This document shows, piece by piece, positions 58,823 to 64,000 of a stretch of DNA of 64,000 nucleotides. The translations under genes were made by a program, and so were the position numbers. The notes below the pieces were generated by a model. The model ran no database searches. It was not told where the DNA came from and worked only from the letters and a program-made list of their open reading frames with translations. This DNA is from Pseudomonadota bacterium (lineage in GTDB: Bacteria > Bdellovibrionota > Bacteriovoracia > Bacteriovoracales > Bacteriovoracaceae), in NCBI GenBank assembly GCA_027487685.1, contig JAIYDC010000029.1:1-64000 (forward strand). Reading direction: 5' to 3'. Numbering within the stretch: position 1 is the stretch's first letter; each line of letters opens with the position of its first letter.

Positions 58823-58875
58823 CTTTTAACTGAACTTTCTTTCATTTTGTTCATTCTCCTTACTATGCTTTGCCG

Positions 58876-59850
58876 ATGAATAATCAAAAGCACAACTGGA
58901 CACTCGAAGGAATTACTTCTCTTTATAATCGACCATTCTTGGATCTCGTTCGGTTGGCCCAGGACGTTCATCTCCGTCATTTTAAGCTCGGTGAAATACA
59001 GGTCAGTAGCTTGATTTCTATCAAAACCGGTGGTTGTCCTGAAGACTGTAGCTATTGTCCTCAAGCGGCCCGATATCACACAGATATTGAGAAGCATTCT
59101 CTTATGAAAGCAGAACAGGTCATGGAGCTCGCTCTTCGGGCCAAGGCGCAAGGTGCGTCTCGCGTCTGTCTCGGCGCAGCGTGGAGAGAAGTAAAAGATG
59201 GTTCGGATTTTGATCGGGTCGTTGATATGGTGAAGCTGATTTCGAATGAGGGTCTTCAAGTGTGCTGTACGCTTGGCATGATGAATGAGAACCAGGCCAT
59301 TCGCCTGAAAGAGGCCGGCCTTTACGCCTACAACCACAACATCGACACGAGCGAAGAGCATTACAGTAAGGTCATCTCAACGAGATCTTATGGTGATCGT
59401 TTAGAAACCATTAATAACGTACGGAAAGCGGGCGTTACAGTTTGCAGCGGCGGCATTTTGGGTCTGGGAGAAACGATTGATGACCGCTTGAAAATGCTTC
59501 AGAACCTCTCGGCGATGAATCCTCACCCCGAGTCAGTGCCGATTAACACTTTGGTACCGGTCAAAGGCACTCCCTTGGAGAACCAAGGAGCGGTGGATAT
59601 CGAAGAGCTGGTGCGAATGATTGCGACTGCCCGGATCCTGATGCCCACTAGTTTCATCAGACTCTCGGCCGGCCGACTCGGACGAAGCCTTTCGGAGCAG
59701 ACCTTGTGTTTCATGGCGGGAGCGAATTCTGTCTTTTCCGGAGAAAAACTTCTCACCACCATGAACCCAGCAGAAGACATTGATGAGAAGATGTTTGTCA
59801 CTCTCGGTCTCACGAAAATAACTCCCGCAGAAGTTCATGCGACCTTCTGA
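58876..59850 (+). CDS. bioB: Biotin synthase
   Basis: GGCPEDCSYCPQAARYHT radical SAM motif; LGLGETIDDR; LSAGR; ATG at 58876. Confidence 0.97.
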   Translation: MNNQKHNWTLEGITSLYNRPFLDLVRLAQDVHLRHFKLGEIQVSSLISIKTGGCPEDCSYCPQAARYHTDIEKHSLMKAEQVMELALRAKAQGASRVCLGAAWREVKDGSDFDRVVDMVKLISNEGLQVCCTLGMMNENQAIRLKEAGLYAYNHNIDTSEEHYSKVISTRSYGDRLETINNVRKAGVTVCSGGILGLGETIDDRLKMLQNLSAMNPHPESVPINTLVPVKGTPLENQGAVDIEELVRMIATARILMPTSFIRLSAGRLGRSLSEQTLCFMAGANSVFSGEKLLTTMNPAEDIDEKMFVTLGLTKITPAEVHATF

Positions 59851-60931
59851 AATCTTTCTCCGTGAAGAGGTGAATCAGCGGGAGGAGAAGAACTCCCGGC
59901 GCTCTCTTAAACTACCTCAGGGGATAGATTTCTATTCGAATGATTACTTGGGATACGCTCGTTCCCCACAGATCATTGGAACCTATCAACAGAAAATTCA
60001 AGACCTCTCCCAGTTAGGGGCGACTGGCTCTCGCCTCCTAGGCGGCCAACATTTCCTTCATCACGTCATGGAGGAAAAAATCTCGGAGCTTTTTCAAAGC
60101 GAAGAGGCGCTTCTTTTTTCTTCCGGGTATCTTGCAAACCTTGGGCTCATTCAATGCCTTGGCATGAATCGCACAATCATCATGGATGAGCTCAGTCATA
60201 ATTCCATGAGAAATGGTGCCAAACTCAGTGGAAGTAAGACGCTCTTGTTCCGACACAACGACCTGGACCATCTGGAGAAAAGGCTTAAAGACAACCTTGG
60301 GTCGATCATTCTTGTTGAGGCCGTTTACTCGATGGATGGTGACCTCTCGCCCCTCAAAGGTATTGTAACCCTGGCCCGTAAATACCAAGCGGAAGTTGTG
60401 GTAGATGAAGCCCATGCTGTCGGGGTCTTAGGGCCGCTAGGGAGAGGCCTCGTGGTTCAGGAGAACCTTGAGAGTGAGATCCTGGCCAGGGTTGTGACTT
60501 TCGGAAAGGCCTTCGGCGCTGAAGGGGCGGCAGTCCTTGGCAGTTCTGCACTTAAAAACTTCCTTATTAATTTTTGCCAGTCATTCATTTACACCACCGG
60601 GGTCTCTCTCCCAAATCTCTTAATGCTAGAATCAGCACTTGAACACTTTTCAGCGTCACCGGTCGAAATTAATGCGCTTCAGGATAATGTCCGCTCCTTC
60701 TCCCAGGGTATTGGACAAGAACTCATGTCTCCTATTTTCTCCTGGAGCACTCCTGGGAGCACTATGGCACGTGCCCAGGCGGCGCATCTCCAGGGACAAG
60801 GCTTTACGGCCTATCCAGTCCTTGCTCCGACCGTGAGGCAGGGGAGCGAGCGTATTCGCATTGTTCTTCACGCGTTTAACAAGAGGGAAGATATCCTCAA
60901 CCTGGCGCAGATCGTGAGGCAGCATGAATAA
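59837..60931 (+). CDS. bioF: 8-amino-7-oxononanoate synthase
   Basis: 364 aa; YSNDYLGYAR, GATGSRLLGGQHFLHHVMEEKI, VVDEAHAVGVLGPLGRGLV, TFGKAFGAEGAAVLGS. Confidence 0.95.
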   Translation: MRPSEIFLREEVNQREEKNSRRSLKLPQGIDFYSNDYLGYARSPQIIGTYQQKIQDLSQLGATGSRLLGGQHFLHHVMEEKISELFQSEEALLFSSGYLANLGLIQCLGMNRTIIMDELSHNSMRNGAKLSGSKTLLFRHNDLDHLEKRLKDNLGSIILVEAVYSMDGDLSPLKGIVTLARKYQAEVVVDEAHAVGVLGPLGRGLVVQENLESEILARVVTFGKAFGAEGAAVLGSSALKNFLINFCQSFIYTTGVSLPNLLMLESALEHFSASPVEINALQDNVRSFSQGIGQELMSPIFSWSTPGSTMARAQAAHLQGQGFTAYPVLAPTVRQGSERIRIVLHAFNKREDILNLAQIVRQHE

Positions 60932-61541
60932 GAACATTTTCGTCACTGGAATCGGCACTGGGATTGGAAAAACGATCACGAGTTCGATCTTGGCAAGGGC
61001 GTTAAACTATCCCTACTGGAAGCCCATTCAGTGCGGCGACCTTCACTTTTCCGACGGGGATTGTGTCAAAAGTCTTTTTCCCCAGATTGAGGTTCTTCCG
61101 GGCCGGTACCGGCTCAAAGCACCTGAGAGCCCTCATGCCGCTGCTAAACGAGAATCAATCGAAATTTGCCTCAATAGTTTTCCCCTACCATCGAGACCAA
61201 CAGTGATTGAGGGGGCGGGAGGAGTCTTAGTGCCTCTCAATCAAAAAGATCTAATTATCGATCTTATACCGATGTTCCACGCCTCGGTCGTGGTTGTGGC
61301 CCAGTACTACTTAGGATCAATTAATCACACGCTTCTCACGTTGAACGAATTGAAACGCCGCGACCTCCTTATTTTAGGCATCGTTTTTAACGGGGAAAAG
61401 AATCAGGAATCAAAAGATATCATTCTCACTCATCACCCCTTGCCAGTCCTTCTGGAACTCCCGCACTTGGACGAAGTCAATTCAGGCACATTAGAGAGGT
61501 ACGTTGAGGTCCTTCGGAGAAACATGCATGTCCATCTCTGA
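60924..61541 (+). CDS. bioD: Dethiobiotin synthetase
   Basis: 205 aa; IFVTGIGTGIGKTITSSILARAL, YWKPIQCG, VIEGAGGVLVPL. Confidence 0.93.
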   Translation: MNKNIFVTGIGTGIGKTITSSILARALNYPYWKPIQCGDLHFSDGDCVKSLFPQIEVLPGRYRLKAPESPHAAAKRESIEICLNSFPLPSRPTVIEGAGGVLVPLNQKDLIIDLIPMFHASVVVVAQYYLGSINHTLLTLNELKRRDLLILGIVFNGEKNQESKDIILTHHPLPVLLELPHLDEVNSGTLERYVEVLRRNMHVHL

Positions 61542-62802
61542 ACGTGATGCCCGATCGGTCTGGCATCCCTACACCAGGCATTTTGATTCACCTAAGTTTC
61601 CGGTCATCACGGGTGCCTCAGGAAGTTACCTTCATCTTGAGAGTGGAGAGAAGATTTTAGATGCCATTTCTTCTTGGTGGGTCAATATACATGGCCATTC
61701 CCACCCCTACATCCTAGAGAAACTCCACGAGGCTGCCCAGGAAATGCAGCAGGTGATGTTCGCGGGGTTCACCCATCCACGTGCGGTGGATTTGGCAGAG
61801 AGAATCATTGCTCTCTACGGAAGGGGCGTATCTAAGGCCTTTTTTTCAGACAATGGGTCTACGGCCGTAGAGGTCGCCCTCAAGATGGCCTTCCAGTTTT
61901 GGCAAAACCAAGGGAAGCGCAAAAGCAAGTTGCTGGCCTTTCGCGGCTCCTATCATGGTGACACCTTCGGTGCCATGTCTGTGAGTTCTAGGAGTCTTTT
62001 CAATGAGCCCTTCTGGCCCTTTCTTTTTGAAGTCCAGTTCATTTCCTCACCGATCAAAGGGCAGGATGATGTCCTTACGGAACTTGCAAACCTTTATGCA
62101 CATCATGGAGATGATATCGCAGGGATCATAGTTGAACCGATGGTTCAGGGCGCCGGGGGGATGATCTTCCACGAAGTGGATCTGTTGAATGCTGTTCTTT
62201 CTTATGTCAAAGAACGGAGTGGCCTCATTATCGCTGACGAAGTGATGACGGGATTTGGTCGCACAGGGAAGCTCTTCGGGAGTCATCACCTTCTCGTTTC
62301 ACCAGATATCGTTTGCCTTTCAAAGGGCTTAACTGGGGGGATGCTTCCGTTGGGTCTTACTCTGGCCGGGGACAAAGTATTCGAGGCTTTTAACTCACCA
62401 GACATTAGTCGCGCCCTCCTTCATGGACACTCTTTTACTGGCAATGTTCTCTCTACCGCTGTTGCTCTCGCGAGTCTTGAGCTGCTACTTCAAGAAGAAA
62501 ACTTAGACAAAATCCGAAGAATTTCCGATATGCATCAGTCATTCGTTCTTAAGGTGTCTCACCCTTTGTTTCACAATGTCCGATGCTTAGGAACTCTCAT
62601 GGCCTTGGAGATTGGTGATTTGGAGGGGTCGTACACTTCTCCAATCAAAGAATCATTGCATCAGTACTTTTTAGGGAAAAATATTCTACTGCGACCTCTA
62701 GGGAACACCCTCTATGTTCTTCCTCCCTTCAGTATTACTGATGACGAATTGAACTTAGTCTATGAATCAATCCTCGATCTTCCTAAGGAATTCTACCGAT
62801 GA
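61528..62802 (+). CDS. bioA: Adenosylmethionine-8-amino-7-oxononanoate aminotransferase
   Basis: VWHPYTRH, DAISSWWVNIHGHSHPYI, FSDNGSTAVEVALKMAFQFW, ADEVMTGFGRTGKLF, CLSKGLTGG. Confidence 0.96.
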   Translation: MSISERDARSVWHPYTRHFDSPKFPVITGASGSYLHLESGEKILDAISSWWVNIHGHSHPYILEKLHEAAQEMQQVMFAGFTHPRAVDLAERIIALYGRGVSKAFFSDNGSTAVEVALKMAFQFWQNQGKRKSKLLAFRGSYHGDTFGAMSVSSRSLFNEPFWPFLFEVQFISSPIKGQDDVLTELANLYAHHGDDIAGIIVEPMVQGAGGMIFHEVDLLNAVLSYVKERSGLIIADEVMTGFGRTGKLFGSHHLLVSPDIVCLSKGLTGGMLPLGLTLAGDKVFEAFNSPDISRALLHGHSFTGNVLSTAVALASLELLLQEENLDKIRRISDMHQSFVLKVSHPLFHNVRCLGTLMALEIGDLEGSYTSPIKESLHQYFLGKNILLRPLGNTLYVLPPFSITDDELNLVYESILDLPKEFYR

Positions 62803-63356
62803 GTTTTGAGCAACATATAGATCAAATCACCAGCGACCGTCATCTGCACGGACGCTTCCTACAGCACCTGAGTGCTTTGGAAAAGTCAGGGCATCAAAAG
62901 CTCCTGCGACTTAAGCACCGTTACGCCATGAGTGATGAGAATTTTCTGTCTCACCTCGCCGATGAGGCGAGGCATGCCGCTCATTTAAAGAAACTTTCCC
63001 AAACATTGATAGAGGCCAGAGAACAGATCGGACTAGCAACTAAAAACTATCTCACGAAGTTGGAAGTTTTCATTCTAAGGGAGTTACGCCGTAGGAACCT
63101 TGAAAGTAATGAGAATTGTTACGTAGTTCTAACCTATGTCATTGAACAACGTGCGCAAAAATTCTACCCAACTTATGAAAATATTCTTGCGCAGAAGCAG
63201 TCGAATCTCTCTGTGGGTAAGATCATTGAAGATGAAAGCGAACATCTGGCAATGATGGAGTCAAAGATGAGCTCCATGCATTTGCCCACATCGATTCTTA
63301 CCGATGCAGCATGCTTTGAAGAAGATTTGTTTCGACAATTTCTCGCGCAGTTCTAA
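62799..63356 (+). CDS. Ferritin-like (predicted diiron) protein coupled to the bio operon
   Basis: 185 aa, all-helical look; E28 ... E56-ARH59 ... E116 ... E146-SEH149 spacing; ATGA overlap with bioA. Confidence 0.65.
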   Translation: MSFEQHIDQITSDRHLHGRFLQHLSALEKSGHQKLLRLKHRYAMSDENFLSHLADEARHAAHLKKLSQTLIEAREQIGLATKNYLTKLEVFILRELRRRNLESNENCYVVLTYVIEQRAQKFYPTYENILAQKQSNLSVGKIIEDESEHLAMMESKMSSMHLPTSILTDAACFEEDLFRQFLAQF

Positions 63357-63628
63357 GCTCTTCACTCTTGCCTGGGAGCGAAGAGCTTCGAGGGACGTCG
63401 CTCCACCGTCTGGCCACCTTCTTATCTTGGCTGGACTTGCCGCCATTCTTGGCACCGACCTCGTTTGGATCAATCTCGAAGCCTTTAAGTTCTCTGGTCC
63501 GTGTTGCGTAATAATTAGAGTATCTTATTTCGATCTTTAAAGTATCGCCACGGGATACCTCTTAGAATTGAATTGTTTTACTCTAAAGCTATATGTACCT
63601 AGCTCCGGTGACCAACAATGGAGGAGTC

Positions 63629-64000
63629 ATGAAATTTACATGTATAAAAAGCATTCATCTAGCATTTCTTCTGCTGGCTTCTATTAATGCCTTTGGCGAG
63701 ACTTCTTTGCCTCAGTGCTCGAGTCAGAGCAAAGATCCGAAATGCTGGGAGAGCAGTGATACCGACAGCTTTCCTCATTCACACACTTGCAGATCAAAAT
63801 CTCGTTGCACTGAAATTAGAAGCATCCACCAAGACGACCGAGGTGAGTTTCACTGTAGTGATGGTAATGGCATGACATTTAGTTGCCACAAGCTCGTTAG
63901 AGATCTTGGCGTCAATCTGCAGGGATTAATTGTAAAAGTCACAACCCCCTATGTTGATGGGTGTCATGTACTCGGCGGTTGTGGGGGGAGAGCATGTACG
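63629..64000 (+). CDS. Cys-rich secreted protein, partial (runs off the window)
   Basis: MKFTCIKSIHLAFLLLASINAFGETSLPQCSSQSKDPKCWESSDTDSFPHSHTCRSKSRCTEIRS... open to the window end; RBS ggaggag. Confidence 0.65.
   Translation, partial: MKFTCIKSIHLAFLLLASINAFGETSLPQCSSQSKDPKCWESSDTDSFPHSHTCRSKSRCTEIRSIHQDDRGEFHCSDGNGMTFSCHKLVRDLGVNLQGLIVKVTTPYVDGCHVLGGCGGRACT

Noticed and set aside
1-64000. CRISPR arrays, prophage, IS elements, rRNA
   Set aside because: No regularly spaced direct repeats, transposase/integrase motifs or rRNA-like conserved blocks were recognised by eye; a dedicated search was not possible.

Overview
The window reads as a gene-dense chromosomal segment from a Gram-negative bacterium, possibly Bdellovibrionota-like (this taxonomic guess is inference only). 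The core part, about 0-46 kb, includes: flgE; a ppiD-like chaperone; the mreC-mreD-mrdA-rodA elongasome operon; ssb; an HD-GYP protein; gap-pgk-tpiA-secG; a tatD / VKOR-DsbA / pgeF / rluD / J-domain-HTH / MinD-like operon; leuS; def-MATE-2OG oxygenase; an aminotransferase; fumC; and a penicillin-acylase family gene. The part after about 46 kb is more accessory: a predicted secreted protein-glutamine-deamidase-like protein, several LysR/MarR regulators with clear palindromic sites, an ars cluster (arsC-acr3-arsH) led by a MerR-type regulator, and a tightly overlapping bioBFDA operon. The strongest leads are: (1) a ferritin-like diiron protein translationally coupled to the end of bioBFDA, where bioC/bioH are absent; (2) an ars operon with a mer-type operator/promoter (22-bp perfect palindrome in a 20-bp spacer) and a Cys-bearing MerR regulator instead of ArsR; (3) a LysR-HTH/isochorismatase fusion whose catalytic Asp is replaced by Asn; (4) an uncalled ORF at 13098-13350 whose only well-placed ATG is out of frame and runs into CTT TAA (possible +1 frameshift); (5) a secreted Cys-His-Asp protein-glutaminase-like protein. 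I saw no rRNA, tRNA, CRISPR array or clear mobile element. All calls come from reading motifs by eye; no database search was run.
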